NCBI GenBank assembly: GCA_963700105.1
Contig: CAVOWL010000004.1
Span: 620,001 to 684,000 of the forward strand
Direction: 5' to 3'
Length of the DNA: 64,000 bases
DNA from: CAVUWL01 sp963700105
Lineage (GTDB): Bacteria; Actinomycetota; Thermoleophilia; Solirubrobacterales; 70-9
This document shows positions 38,067 to 46,820 of this stretch, one piece after another. The notes beneath the pieces are model-generated. The model was not told the DNA's origin. It made no database searches and worked only from the letters and a program-made list of their open reading frames with translations. Position numbers and translations under genes: made by a program. The first letter of the stretch is position 1. The number at the start of each line of letters is the position of its first letter.

Positions 38067-39263
38067 CTACTTCACCGTAACGTTCACCTTTGATCCAGCG
38101 CTCAGAACAGTCCCCGGATTCGGCTTCTGAGTCTTGACCTTCGCTGAGCTGCTCTTTTTGCCCTTGACTTTGCCGAGCCTGCATTGAGCCTTTAGAAGTG
38201 CGGTCTTGGCAGCCTTCAGCTTCTTACCCTTCAGCTTGGGCACGGTGCAGGTGACTTTGGCGGGCAACGGCTGTGGCACAGGAGGGGCCCCTGTAAACGT
38301 GGCCGTCACGCTTTGGGCAGCGTTCATCGGCAGCGTGCAGGAGGCGGTTCCGCTACACCCGGCACCGCTCCATCCATTGAAGACCGTACCACCACCAACT
38401 GTCGTCGCGGTGAGAGTGACGGATTTGCCATTCGGGTAGTTCGCCGAGCAGATTGTTCCGCAACTGATCCCGGCCGGGGCACTGGTCACAGTTCCTTGCG
38501 CGGCCCCAGTACCGGCCTTGGTGACGGTTAGGGTGTGACGGCCGAGGATCTCGGCCGCGTTAACGATGAGCCTGGCAAAGTCGCCGCTAAATTCAGCGCC
38601 GTCCTCGTTGCCAATGTAGGCATTTATGCCCACAGCATCTCCCTTGACCGCCACAGCTGACGTTCCGTCGCTCCATTCGGCGACCTGGGTCGCCCCAGTG
38701 GTCAAAGAGACTTTGTCGCGAAAATAGGCGGACAGTTCTGAAACACCGGCTAGCAGGGGGTTGCTCGCTTCGTGGGTGCCTAGAGTTGCCGTGCCAAATA
38801 CCTCAGGGGCGCCACCTTCGAAAGGGGAGTATCCGGTGCTGATCCAGCGGCCCGCAAGGTCATACCCCGCACCGGTTCCCTCCCAGTCGAATGTGGCGCC
38901 CACAACGACGCCGCCCTGGTCCTGGTAATCGGCAAGGTTGTTCCCAACTTCCGTCGCATCCTTCCATCCGCAAATTCCCATCGCGATCACGAGGTCATAT
39001 GGATTCAGTTCGGCGTCGGAAGGCGTGGCTTCGGCGCCGTTGATGAAATCGACCGAGGCCACGTGGGGCTGAGCGAGGATCTCGGTGCGCAGACTCGCCG
39101 CCGTTTCAGTTGGGCTGCACTGCGATTCGAGAATCAAGATCTTGAGGGCACCTGGGCTTGCGGCTGCTGGACTCGCATAGCCAGCGAGTAGCGCCAAAGC
39201 ACCGAGGAGTGCCAAAGACAGCGATCGGACAGAGACACAGGAGTGCTGGGGAATGATTTTCAT
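38067..39263 (-). CDS. Secreted ThuA-like/InlB-repeat/PASTA protein
   Basis: From ATG 39263 the protein has 398 residues with a signal peptide (LALLGALALLAGYASPAAA). The first domain resembles class-I glutamine-amidotransferase/ThuA-like folds (KILILESQCSP, YDLVIAMG, GNEDGAEFSG). An InlB-type bacterial repeat with four cysteines (TVTSAPAGISCGTICS...GCSGTASCTL) comes next. The C-terminal PASTA domain is CTVPKLKGKKLKAAKTALL...PNPGTVLSAGSKVNVTV. PASTA domains bind peptidoglycan fragments, so cell-wall localisation is likely. Catalysis by the first domain is not supported by a clear nucleophile. Confidence 0.75.
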   Translation of the reverse strand: MKIIPQHSCVSVRSLSLALLGALALLAGYASPAAASPGALKILILESQCSPTETAASLRTEILAQPHVASVDFINGAEATPSDAELNPYDLVIAMGICGWKDATEVGNNLADYQDQGGVVVGATFDWEGTGAGYDLAGRWISTGYSPFEGGAPEVFGTATLGTHEASNPLLAGVSELSAYFRDKVSLTTGATQVAEWSDGTSAVAVKGDAVGINAYIGNEDGAEFSGDFARLIVNAAEILGRHTLTVTKAGTGAAQGTVTSAPAGISCGTICSANYPNGKSVTLTATTVGGGTVFNGWSGAGCSGTASCTLPMNAAQSVTATFTGAPPVPQPLPAKVTCTVPKLKGKKLKAAKTALLKAQCRLGKVKGKKSSSAKVKTQKPNPGTVLSAGSKVNVTVK

Positions 39264-39715
39264 GGCGCGGGAGACTAGCCGAGCATCCGGATCATCTTGC
39301 AAGCTCGCCGGGTTCGCAGCGGAGCTGGCTAGGAGCCGGCTCAAATGGCGACCCCGTCAAGCCAAACCGTGGTTGCCCCAAGCGGAGCGACGATCTATGA
39401 ACACGGCCACGGTCGCCAATGTTGGCATAGGTCAGTCTGACGCGTATCGCTCTCATCGATCTCCCATCGTTGTGGTTGACGAGCCAAGGCAGCCTATTCC
39501 CGGGCAGCCACGCCGTTGACAGCACGGATAGCTCTCCGAGACCGTGGGAGGTGTTTCCTCGAATTCCTGTGGTTTGCCGATATTGGAGTCGCTTGCAAGG
39601 GATCGAGGCCACGGGACAGCTTCCGTCATCTTGATCCCTGATGGCGTTGATCACAAACCTGAACCCCAACCCCCCGGCGACACCTACATCAAGCTGCGCG
39701 GCCGAGGAGCCAGGG
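39264..39715. other. Intergenic region upstream of PASTA protein
   Basis: About 450 bases. A longer start at 39344 for the PASTA gene is possible but has no signal peptide logic. Otherwise only shadow frames are present. No tRNA or convincing hairpin was seen. Confidence 0.3.
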
Positions 39716-39976
39716 CTACCCCTCGGTGAGTATCAGCATCGTCTCGGGGCGAACCCCGTCGAACTTCATCGCATCGGCTCCCGCCTCAGACTGCATTACC
39801 TCCTCAAAGGCAGTCATGTCGGGGACGTCCGCGATCAGCCCGACCCGATTCGAACCCTCCGGATCTTGGAAGGTGCGCACCGTGATTCCTAGAGGTCCAA
39901 AGACTTCCTCTCGCTTCGGTGAATTGAGCCAGTGGCTGACGTCGTCAACCTCGTGGAATGCAAGCAAGGTGGCCAT
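39716..39976 (-). CDS. Small dimeric alpha/beta-barrel-like protein
   Basis: The 86-residue protein has MATLLAFHEVDDVSHWLNSP, then GPLGITVRTFQDPEGSNRVGLIADVPDMTAFEEVMQSEAGADAM. The secondary-structure pattern (strand, helix, strand, strand, helix, strand) fits the ferredoxin-like dimeric alpha/beta-barrel group. Proteins of similar sequence occur in soil actinobacteria as hypotheticals. No catalytic residue is evident. The gene stands alone. Confidence 0.6.
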   Translation of the reverse strand: MATLLAFHEVDDVSHWLNSPKREEVFGPLGITVRTFQDPEGSNRVGLIADVPDMTAFEEVMQSEAGADAMKFDGVRPETMLILTEG

Positions 39977-40450
39977 CGTGCCCGGTCTTTCCCACAGCTA
40001 TGAGCTGTGCGGTGGCAATATCGGCGTAAGTACGCGCGAGCATAGCCCGATCCAGGTTACACGGCCAAGAGGGGAGCACCACTGCGCGACTGCAGGCGTG
40101 GATGGGGCACAGCGGCTAGAAGACGAGCCTGATCTACGCTGAGTTTGCACCGATCCCACTCGCGATGTTGGCTGGGCAGAGACCGCATTCTCAATCCCGA
40201 GGAATAAATTGGTGCCGGCTCGACCTGAGCGCCAAGCAACCTAGATAGCGCAAAGCCCGCCGTAGCGGCTTTGGGGAAATAGCGGGGGCGGGGTCTGATG
40301 CTTATCCCTGCCTCGACTTATTCTGAACGAATCGTTTTCGCCTGGCGTGACTGGACTCAGGCAGAAGATTATCTGGATCCGCACGGCCGATAACCCTCGC
40401 GGGAACTGATTCTCAAGACGATCCCTGAATCAGTCGATAGATCCTCCGGT
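39977..40450. other. Intergenic region with no clear gene
   Basis: The 474 bases hold only short frames without start signals. A promoter for the downstream anchored protein is expected but not defined. No repeat or RNA gene was found. Confidence 0.3.
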
Positions 40451-41356
40451 TTGGAAAATGCACCCCCACCTGGCTACGACCAGCGGTCGAGCGGCAGCTT
40501 TGGCTGGGTTGCTCCAGATCGGGAGCCCCCGGAGCCCCCGCTCGATCCACTGGCCCGACGTCTTGTTCAGATCGCCGCTGTGCTTTCGATGCTCTTAATC
40601 GTGATCGTCGCAGTCGCATGGCTACACGGTGGTGCCAAGAATCCGCTCAACCCGATTGCCGAGGCGGCCGAGCGGACCGAACGCTCCGCGGGCGCCCGTT
40701 TGTCCTTCGAAGCGATTTACACCTCACCAACGACGACTCAGCCCGTGGCAATGAGCGGACACGGGGTCTACAACGGCCAGACGGGACGGAGTCAATTCAC
40801 AATGACCGTTCCGGCGCCCCAATCGATCGAGATGGAAGCCGTCGGTGATCGGAGCAATGTTTACATTCGCTCGAGCCTGATTTCGAGCGAGCTGCCCCCA
40901 GGGAAAGAATGGATGAGCATCAAGCCCCTGCAGGGCCAAACTACAGAAGCGGCATTCGGCGGAAGCAGCAACCCGAAAAACCAGCTAGAAATGCTGAAGT
41001 CGGTCGGCGGTAATGTCGAATCAGTCGGACACCAGGACGTCCATGGTGTGCCGACCACCCAGTATCGCGGCAGCTTCAACCTCCAAGACTTCGCAGACCT
41101 CCTCGAACGAGAAGGAAAGACGGCGCTGGCTCAAGTGTACGAACAGCTGGCAACGAAGATGCCGTCGGCGATCGGTGTGGAAGCCTGGATCGACGCCAAG
41201 GGGCTACTGCGGCAGGCGAGAATAGCCATGAACCTACCGACGAGCTCCGGCCAGCCCGCGGTATCCATGGAAATGCGATTCGATTTCTTTGACTTTGGCA
41301 TTACACCCACCATCAGCCTTCCCAGCTCGGCCAAAGTATTTGAAGCCACTCCCTGA
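40451..41356 (+). CDS. Membrane-anchored LppX/LprG-like protein
   Basis: This 301-residue protein has a Pro-rich cytoplasmic N-terminus, one membrane helix (about 36-60; AAVLSMLLIVIVAVAWLHGG), and an exported domain. The domain has GHGVYNGQTGRSQFTM, VYIRSSLIS, VHGVPTTQYRGSF and a late SVSMEM-type strand, which is the half-barrel fold of LppX/LprAFG and LolA-like carriers. It could carry a hydrophobic ligand at the membrane surface. It starts TTG with a weak site. A Cys lipobox is absent; the helix itself anchors it. Confidence 0.7.
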   Translation: MENAPPPGYDQRSSGSFGWVAPDREPPEPPLDPLARRLVQIAAVLSMLLIVIVAVAWLHGGAKNPLNPIAEAAERTERSAGARLSFEAIYTSPTTTQPVAMSGHGVYNGQTGRSQFTMTVPAPQSIEMEAVGDRSNVYIRSSLISSELPPGKEWMSIKPLQGQTTEAAFGGSSNPKNQLEMLKSVGGNVESVGHQDVHGVPTTQYRGSFNLQDFADLLEREGKTALAQVYEQLATKMPSAIGVEAWIDAKGLLRQARIAMNLPTSSGQPAVSMEMRFDFFDFGITPTISLPSSAKVFEATP

Positions 41357-41405
41357 AGCGCCCATGACTGCGTCTGGGTCCGGAACCCGTGCAATTCGAG
41401 ATTTC

Positions 41406-41485
41406 TAGCCCGGGACGGGATTCGAACACTTACCCCTGCCACGAATCACGGTCGTGGAAGCCCTCCCGATACCTTGGCGAGATTT
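41406..41485 (-). tRNA. Degenerate His-like tRNA remnant
   Basis: On the minus strand a 6-base stem CCACGA/TCGTGG closes a 7-base loop CCGTGAT with GTG at the anticodon position (histidine). TTCGAAT and CCCGT follow at the T-arm position. The T-stem does not pair (AAGTG against CCCGT), about three bases are extra before the T-loop, U33 is C, and no matching acceptor 5' strand is seen. It is probably non-functional. The coordinates are approximate. Confidence 0.4.
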
Positions 41486-41784
41486 GAAGCTGCCCTTCCA
41501 GCCCTTTTCGATCACGGCAGCCTTCAACCGTGGGGGGAGCACTCAGAGGGCGACCTAGCTTTAGCCGGGGTCCGAACGAATTGGCCAGCCCTTGTCGCGA
41601 CACTCTCGATCGCCCTCCCCCTCACACGCGCCCCTTTCGCGTTGAGAAGCAGAGGGCCCGGGGGAAAAGCCTTGGAGCGGCCGTTGAGGGCGCCTGGAGC
41701 GATAGGGCGACGCCAGAGGCCGACAAGCGGCCGGCTTGGGCTATAGGTTGTCGGTGCCAGGATTGACTACAGAACGGGAGAAGT

Positions 41785-42279
41785 ATGAAGAACGCTCGGA
41801 TCGCGGTGCTCGGGTTGGGAACCCTGATCGCTCTCACCGCAATAGCAGGTTGTGGCTCGTCAAAGACGCACGGGACCGAAGGAACCCTCAAGTTCACCAA
41901 CCCCGGCGGTAATAGCACCACCGGTCTGATCGGTAAGCCGACAGCGAAAGGTCTTCCCCCAGGCAGCGGAATCGCTTCCTCAGACATGCTTCAGAACTCC
42001 GAAAACAAGACCGTTGGCGAAATCAATGCCACCTGTATCGCCACGCAGTTCTCAAACCAAAGCATCGATGGCACGTGCACCGCAACGGCAACCGTGCCAG
42101 GCGGTTCATTCGCGTTGAACGCAGGAGGAAAAGGAATCGGCGGTAGCAACGGTGTCTCTGGCTCCATCGTCGGAGGAACGGGCAAGTACAATGGCGCACT
42201 CGGAAACTTCAGTTCGAAGCCTACGAGCAGCGGGGAAAACTCCCCGAAAGCAGTCACTTTCAACTACATCCTGCCGTAG
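41785..42279 (+). CDS. Lipoprotein, allene oxide cyclase barrel-like
   Basis: The 164-residue protein has GGGAGAAGT before the ATG. A lipoprotein signal (LIALTAIAGCG) gives Cys23 as the lipidated residue. The mature part has FANP-like starts, ATCIATQFSNQSIDGTCTATATVPGGS with a Cys pair, and GSIVGGTGKYNGALG. The last motif is typical of allene oxide cyclase/dirigent-like beta barrels. It is bound to the outer membrane-facing side of the cytoplasmic membrane or cell wall. Function is unknown. A hairpin follows 10 bases after the stop. Confidence 0.75.
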   Translation: MKNARIAVLGLGTLIALTAIAGCGSSKTHGTEGTLKFTNPGGNSTTGLIGKPTAKGLPPGSGIASSDMLQNSENKTVGEINATCIATQFSNQSIDGTCTATATVPGGSFALNAGGKGIGGSNGVSGSIVGGTGKYNGALGNFSSKPTSSGENSPKAVTFNYILP

Positions 42280-42289
42280 TCTCAGCAAG

Positions 42290-42327
42290 CCCGACCGTGC
42301 GGCCTGTGTAACGGCTGTGCGGTCGGG
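42290..42327 (+). terminator. Hairpin after lipoprotein gene
   Basis: CCCGACCG (42290-42297) pairs perfectly with CGGTCGGG (42320-42327), starting 10 bases past the stop. It lacks a long T-run but is well placed as a terminator. The remainder of 42328-42733 shows no gene. Confidence 0.5.
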
Positions 42328-42733
42328 TCTGCAGTGGCGTGTTGACCGAATGCAAAATTCGCGCATTTGGTTTCAAAATCTGTGGATTCGGGCCCGGGCA
42401 GCCGTAGTGCCGTCCGGGCGATGGCGCTAGGTATTAATCCCTGAGAAGTCCGACTATCCGGCAGTCACCGCCCAGGTTCCCTCGACTCCGTAGTTTTCTG
42501 CCCCGCTAAGCAAGGGAAGGAGCTCCAGCACTTCGCGCCGCTTGACCTTTCAGGGTTTCTCATCCAGACGGGCCCGGGGTCACGCCGACGGAGCGCCGCC
42601 CCGTGGAGATGTGGTGGCATTCCCCTCGATCACGCCCTGCTGGTCGCGATCGGTCTCTTGCTAGCGCCGTCGGATTGTCGAAGGCGCCTGGGCCTCGGGT
42701 TCAGTACGCCTCGGGGCGAGGATCTCCCCCCGC

Positions 42734-44404
42734 TCAGCGCCTGAGCAGCTTTAGGGGCTTGGTCTCGGTTTTCGCGCTTCCCCCGGTCGGGGTGAAGGTC
42801 ACCTTAGCCGTCGCCTTGGCCTTACCGGTGAGCTTGAGCTTATGGGCAAGCTTTCCCGTCGGAGTTATCGTCAGGCCGACGGTTCCGGCAGCCAAGACAC
42901 CGCGCCTGACTGTCTTGATCTGTCTGCCGGCGAGGACGATCGTGCCGGTGTCGGGGAGAGTGACCTGAAGCTTTGCGGTGCCCTTTCGCTTGTTGAGCTT
43001 CACCTTGCCGAATTTGAATGAGTTGGACGGAACCACAACCGGCGCGGGTGCCGGAGGCAATGGTGCCGGCTTAAAGGAGCTCTCAGCCTGCCCGGCCAGC
43101 GCTTCGACTTCAGAGCTGGAGTAGGCCTGCGCGTATGCAAAGCGCAGGGTGGTCGAGCCTCCAGCCGGCACTACAGCGCTTTGGTGGAAGTAGAGATCGC
43201 TTTCTCGCCCATTGACCTTATTGAAGGTCGCCGGTGAGGCGGAGTGATCGAAGACGATCGCTCCTCGACCGGTGGAGGTGTCTCCGTCGGGGGCACCCTG
43301 AACCTGGGCGAAGACCGCGCCGGGGGTGCCTCCGGAGAAAGCGATGCTTTCGCCGTCTTTGTGGGTGGCGAAAGAGCTTTCACCGGGGAAGCGGTAGGCG
43401 ATTTTTTCACCGCTCTGGCCAAAGTACTGATTGTTTTGGGGCAGTAGGTCGAGTGTGTGAGCCTGCCCATCGGTGCTCACATACCTATCGGTGATCGTGA
43501 TCAGGTGCCCGTCGTTGCTCTGCACGATCGTGCGGTCATCGCGCACGCCGGCGCTGAGGAAAGATGGACAGCTGGTTTTGGTGGGCGGATAGGTCGCTTC
43601 TGAGCACCTGACGATCGCATCGGACTCATGAATCGTCAGGTTGCCACTCAGCGGTTCTTGGCTGTAGGAGTAGGTGAGGGTCGGAAACCCTGAAGCTTCT
43701 GAGTTGATTTCTTCCGCGTCAGCCGGGAGATAAGCATTGGCTCCGTCAACCTGCACCTGCGATCGGGTGGAAGCGGTTTGATTTTCGAAGTTCTCGAAAT
43801 ACTTGAACCAGTCGTTGCAGTAGAAGGTCACCGTCGACAAATTGAATTCGGAATCAAAGAGATAGCCGTCACTGAGACCACAGCCGCCAACCGATTCGTA
43901 GTCGTCGGCCGCGCCCAGTTGCTGGCCCCAGATATAGAAATCGTAGGGCTGACCCGCATTGGGTCCGCTTTCGATCTTGTTGGTTTTGTCTCGTTCGCCG
44001 GTCGCCATCAGGGGGCCGCCAAACGGCGAGAGTTCGGGAGGGATGGCGCCGGTCGGGACTGCCCTCAGGCGGCAGACTCGATCCTCGATCTTCGAGAGAT
44101 TCGCGGCGGGCACCGAGAAGCTGCCGTCAGGGTTGAGTGAAACTTCTTCTGCGAGGACCTTGTCTTCAGGTCCGCTGCCATAGAAGCAATCGAGATTGAC
44201 TTTGTCGGTGGCGGGATTGCCGCCGCTGGTGGTGCCGGAAACCGCGATCGTGTTGGGTGATTCTTCGTCATAGATCCCATAGCTCGGGCTTGCGGGTGAG
44301 GTGATCTGGGAGCCGGCGATAGCTGCGCTTGCGGCGGGGGCCAATGCCAGAGCAGACAGCGCTGCGAATAGACCCGCCCACGCTGCCCGGCTTGTGCTAC
44401 TCAC
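42734..44404 (-). CDS. Large secreted protein with C-terminal beta domain
   Basis: The 556-residue protein starts at GTG 44404 with GGAGGGG 5 bases upstream. A signal peptide ends near PAASA. The body is beta-rich, with cysteines and a Tyr/Asp-rich middle (YDFYIWGQQLGAADDYES). A Pro-rich linker (PLPPAPAPVVVPS) joins a Lys-rich C-terminal module (FKFGKVKLNKRKGTAKLQVTLPDTGTIVL...). That module recurs in exported proteins of this class as I recall. No enzyme motif is recognised. Probably a surface protein. Confidence 0.7.
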   Translation of the reverse strand: MSSTSRAAWAGLFAALSALALAPAASAAIAGSQITSPASPSYGIYDEESPNTIAVSGTTSGGNPATDKVNLDCFYGSGPEDKVLAEEVSLNPDGSFSVPAANLSKIEDRVCRLRAVPTGAIPPELSPFGGPLMATGERDKTNKIESGPNAGQPYDFYIWGQQLGAADDYESVGGCGLSDGYLFDSEFNLSTVTFYCNDWFKYFENFENQTASTRSQVQVDGANAYLPADAEEINSEASGFPTLTYSYSQEPLSGNLTIHESDAIVRCSEATYPPTKTSCPSFLSAGVRDDRTIVQSNDGHLITITDRYVSTDGQAHTLDLLPQNNQYFGQSGEKIAYRFPGESSFATHKDGESIAFSGGTPGAVFAQVQGAPDGDTSTGRGAIVFDHSASPATFNKVNGRESDLYFHQSAVVPAGGSTTLRFAYAQAYSSSEVEALAGQAESSFKPAPLPPAPAPVVVPSNSFKFGKVKLNKRKGTAKLQVTLPDTGTIVLAGRQIKTVRRGVLAAGTVGLTITPTGKLAHKLKLTGKAKATAKVTFTPTGGSAKTETKPLKLLRR

Positions 44405-44853
44405 CGATCCCCTCCAAATGTCGTTGGCGCCAGAGCTTCGCGAGGCACGCTACACGGAGCGACGGCGTCCTGGGTGACTTCGAAGGGGTCTTGGCCGAAT
44501 TTCCATCCGTGGGCAGCTTTTCTGGCGTCCGATCGGCTCTCCGGCGCCGCCTCCCCACTAGGGACCACGATGAATAGTGGCTCTCTGGCAGCTTGGACGC
44601 CTCTGTCCGAGCGCCAGGCTAGCCAACGAGCTCGTGACCAAAGGAACGGGGAGGAAGGCCGGCCGCTTTCGCAGGCCGGCCACAGCGTGCTGCCCAGGCG
44701 TCTGAGCCCGAGACTCGAGCCCCCCCCGATAACTCTGGCTTTCTTATATTGGCCCGAATAGCCATGCGATGACCTTTCGGCGAAAGACCTCCTCAGACCC
44801 CGGAATCCCGCTCCTACAGCCAGACTGCAACCTCTCAAGCCGAATTCGACAGA
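44405..44853. other. Intergenic region between secreted-protein gene and tRNA-Trp
   Basis: About 450 bases, with only shadow frames. The promoter of the minus-strand secreted-protein gene should lie here. An AT-richer patch near 44740-44760 (TTTCTTATATTGG) is the likeliest place, but no -35/-10 pair is certain. Confidence 0.3.
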
Positions 44854-44927
44854 CGGGGCAGCCAGGACTCGAACCTGGAATCGCCGGTTTTGGAGACCGG
44901 TGCCTTAGCCAGTTGGGCCACTGCCCC
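44854..44927 (-). tRNA. tRNA-Trp (CCA)
   Basis: The 74-base cloverleaf has acceptor GGGGCAG/CTGCCCC, anticodon stem CCGGT/ACCGG with loop CTCCAAA (anticodon CCA), and T-arm CCAGG-TTCGAGT-CCTGG. The discriminator is G, and CCA is not encoded. All stems pair. Confidence 0.95.
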
Positions 44928-45267
44928 AGATGGAGGCGGATCGTAGCCGAGTGCCGATCGCAGTTCGTGGCGCAGGCAGGGACAGCTGCAGTCCGCCGCA
45001 ACCCTCTGCCGAAAGCTGTGCTCCTCATCGAGCCAAAGTCGCGCCCGCGCGAGGTGTCCGCGCTCGCCGGGGTTTATCGCCAGCTCCGAAAACGCCAAAT
45101 CTCAATCTAGGTTGGTTGCGTATGTCTGACCGATCAGAGAGGATCTGGGCGTGCTTGAGTTCAGCCATCATGGTTGCTCTTGCAATCGTCTCGCGAGGGT
45201 CAAAGGCTCGCGGGTGCGGCCGAGGGTTACAGGGACTAAACCTTGATCACAACCAGCGAGGGATGAA
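44928..45267. other. Intergenic region with a possible small ORF
   Basis: About 340 bases. The only candidate is the small ORF at 45122-45271, given separately. A minus-strand frame overlapping the tRNA is a shadow. Confidence 0.3.
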
Positions 45268-45271
45268 GTGA
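45122..45271 (+). CDS. Possible small leader/membrane peptide
   Basis: A 49-residue frame (ATG 45122) has one hydrophobic stretch (ACLSSAIMVALAIVS). It ends in TGA overlapping the GTG of the next gene (GTGA, 45268-45271). Upstream AGGTTGG is a weak ribosome binding site. Translational coupling is possible; coding reality is uncertain. Confidence 0.25.
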   Translation: MSDRSERIWACLSSAIMVALAIVSRGSKARGCGRGLQGLNLDHNQRGMK

Positions 45272-46041
45272 AGGGAATCGCCGTCCTCGTCGTGATCTTG
45301 GTGGCGGTCCTCGCCGGGGTGGTCTATGACCTCTATCCGAAAGATTCCTCCAGCAAGTCGGGGGTCGACCAAGCTCTTGTCAGGTTCAACAAGGAGATGA
45401 GGGTTGCCGGAGTCCCCCGCCACGCCGGCCTTCCGATCCCACCGTTCGGCGTGTACAGCTACGCGACTCAGGGAGCGGAGGAAATCGAAAGCACCGTGGC
45501 GAGCACCGGGCACGGCTACGGCAAGGTCACGGCAATTGCGATCACCCCGACTCGATGTGGGGTCAAGGAACGCTGGCAGCCGCTGGCACAGAGCTGGACC
45601 GAAGGCGAACTTTGCCTCAAGCCAAGGACATCAAGGGTTGTGGCGGTGCGAAACTTTCACGAATTCTTCGGTGAATCGAAGCTGGTCAACTACAGCTGCA
45701 CGGGCGGCAGCGCCCCATACAGCGCGCAGCTTCGCGCCGGGATGCGATGGGTGACCGACTGTCGATCGAAATCTGGCACGGTGGTCAGCAACGTCAGGGT
45801 GGTCGGGCCGGCGAACCTCATGGTCGGGGGCCGATCGATCGCAGCGGTGCACCTTCATTCCTCAATCGCACTGAGTGGAGACCCCGAAGGAAGCGACAGC
45901 CAGGACACCTGGCTGGCCCGCACCAACGGGCTCCTGCTGCGCCGCAAGGAAACCAGCACGGCCCACGTCAGCGCCAACGGCGGCAGCAAGTTCAGCCAGC
46001 ACTATGAGATCAGCCTGATCTCAACTACTCCGCAGCGCTAA
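45268..46041 (+). CDS. Exported hypothetical protein
   Basis: This 257-residue protein has an uncleaved-looking N-terminal helix (AVLVVILVAVLAGVVYDL) and a beta-rich exported domain with several cysteines. Its central strand-rich part (CLKPRTSRVVAVRNFHEFFG, CTGGSAPYSAQLRAGMRWVTDC) is not assigned to a family by me. GAGGGA precedes the GTG by about 5 bases. Its end is followed by an 8-base perfect hairpin. Function is unknown; it fits the local exported-protein set. Confidence 0.6.
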   Translation: MKGIAVLVVILVAVLAGVVYDLYPKDSSSKSGVDQALVRFNKEMRVAGVPRHAGLPIPPFGVYSYATQGAEEIESTVASTGHGYGKVTAIAITPTRCGVKERWQPLAQSWTEGELCLKPRTSRVVAVRNFHEFFGESKLVNYSCTGGSAPYSAQLRAGMRWVTDCRSKSGTVVSNVRVVGPANLMVGGRSIAAVHLHSSIALSGDPEGSDSQDTWLARTNGLLLRRKETSTAHVSANGGSKFSQHYEISLISTTPQR

Positions 46042-46068
46042 AGCGGCGGGCGGCCTCAGACACTGATC

Positions 46069-46092
46069 CCGACGCCGATCAATTGGCGTCGG
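46069..46092 (+). terminator. Hairpin after exported hypothetical gene
   Basis: CCGACGCC (46069-46076) and GGCGTCGG (46085-46092) pair perfectly across an 8-base loop, 28 bases past the stop. No T-run is present. Confidence 0.4.
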
Positions 46093-46116
46093 TCCGATCG
46101 AGCAGATAGAACTAGT

Positions 46117-46148
46117 TCCGGCAGGGTCCCTTCCGGACCTCTGCCGGA
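46117..46148 (-). terminator. Hairpin after minus-strand secreted gene
   Basis: TCCGGCAG-GGTCC (46117-46129) pairs with GGACC-T-CTGCCGGA (46135-46148), a 13-base stem with one bulge and a 5-base loop. It lies about 20 bases beyond the stop of the minus gene ending at 46167. The trailing minus-strand bases are AT-rich. Confidence 0.55.
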
Positions 46149-46166
46149 GCGCGACGGCGCTCCGCC

Positions 46167-46820
46167 TCAGCGAACCAGCGGGTAGGAGCAGATGTATTCG
46201 TAGTTGGCGACGAGTTCTTTGGTTTTGGGGTCTTCGTTGAGGACAAACTTCTCTTCGGTCGCGTTGACCACGGTGGTCCCGTATTCGGTCCCGCTCGTGT
46301 TCGCCGAGAGCGAATCGGTGAACTCGCTGTGGGATCCGGTCCCATCGCCAAGGTTCAGCACGCCGCGGGCTGAGTAGAGCTCCTGCGGGGTGGGCAGCCA
46401 GCCGCCGCGGTTGGCGCAGGCGATCGCCGCGTTTTGGACCCCGGTCACAGGGCCAGAGGGATTGGAGTCAAAGCAGACGCCGCGGACCAGGGTCGTGTTG
46501 GCGGGACAGGTCGCGTTGTGGCCGCCGACCTTTTGGGCATCACCCGCGTTGTTGGCATTGCTGACCGTGGGCACCGTGCCAAGTTCGCCGACGTTGATAT
46601 TGGCGCCGCTCAGGGTCTTGGAGGCGACCTGGGCGCCGGTAACCGCGCCTTCGGCGAGTTTGGGCATTGTCACGGCCTTGGCCTGAATCTGGCGCGTGCC
46701 AACTGAATTGATCCCCAGTTCGCCGGACTTCGCCCAAGCGGTTCCGCCCAGCGCGGCTATCAGGGCGATCACTGCCATAACCATGGCCGGCGACGGCCGC
46801 TTGAACCCTGCCTTGTGCAT
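46167..46820 (-). CDS. Secreted protein of Thermoleophilia-type architecture
   Basis: The 217-residue protein has a basic start, a signal helix (MVMAVIALIAALGGTAWA) and an N-terminal SVGTRQIQAKAVTMPKLAEGAVTGAQVASKTLSGANI pattern. The pattern of repeated xAVxxxKLAxGAVT units is common in exported proteins of this class and resembles tail-fibre-like stalks. The C-terminal domain contains three cysteines and ACANRGGWLPTPQELYSARG. The latter resembles C-terminal text of cell-surface proteins often called hypothetical. Function is unknown. Confidence 0.7.
   Translation of the reverse strand: MHKAGFKRPSPAMVMAVIALIAALGGTAWAKSGELGINSVGTRQIQAKAVTMPKLAEGAVTGAQVASKTLSGANINVGELGTVPTVSNANNAGDAQKVGGHNATCPANTTLVRGVCFDSNPSGPVTGVQNAAIACANRGGWLPTPQELYSARGVLNLGDGTGSHSEFTDSLSANTSGTEYGTTVVNATEEKFVLNEDPKTKELVANYEYICSYPLVR

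Noticed and set aside
44835..45098. Minus-strand ORF across tRNA-Trp
   Set aside because: Runs through a complete tRNA cloverleaf, so the tRNA is the real feature.
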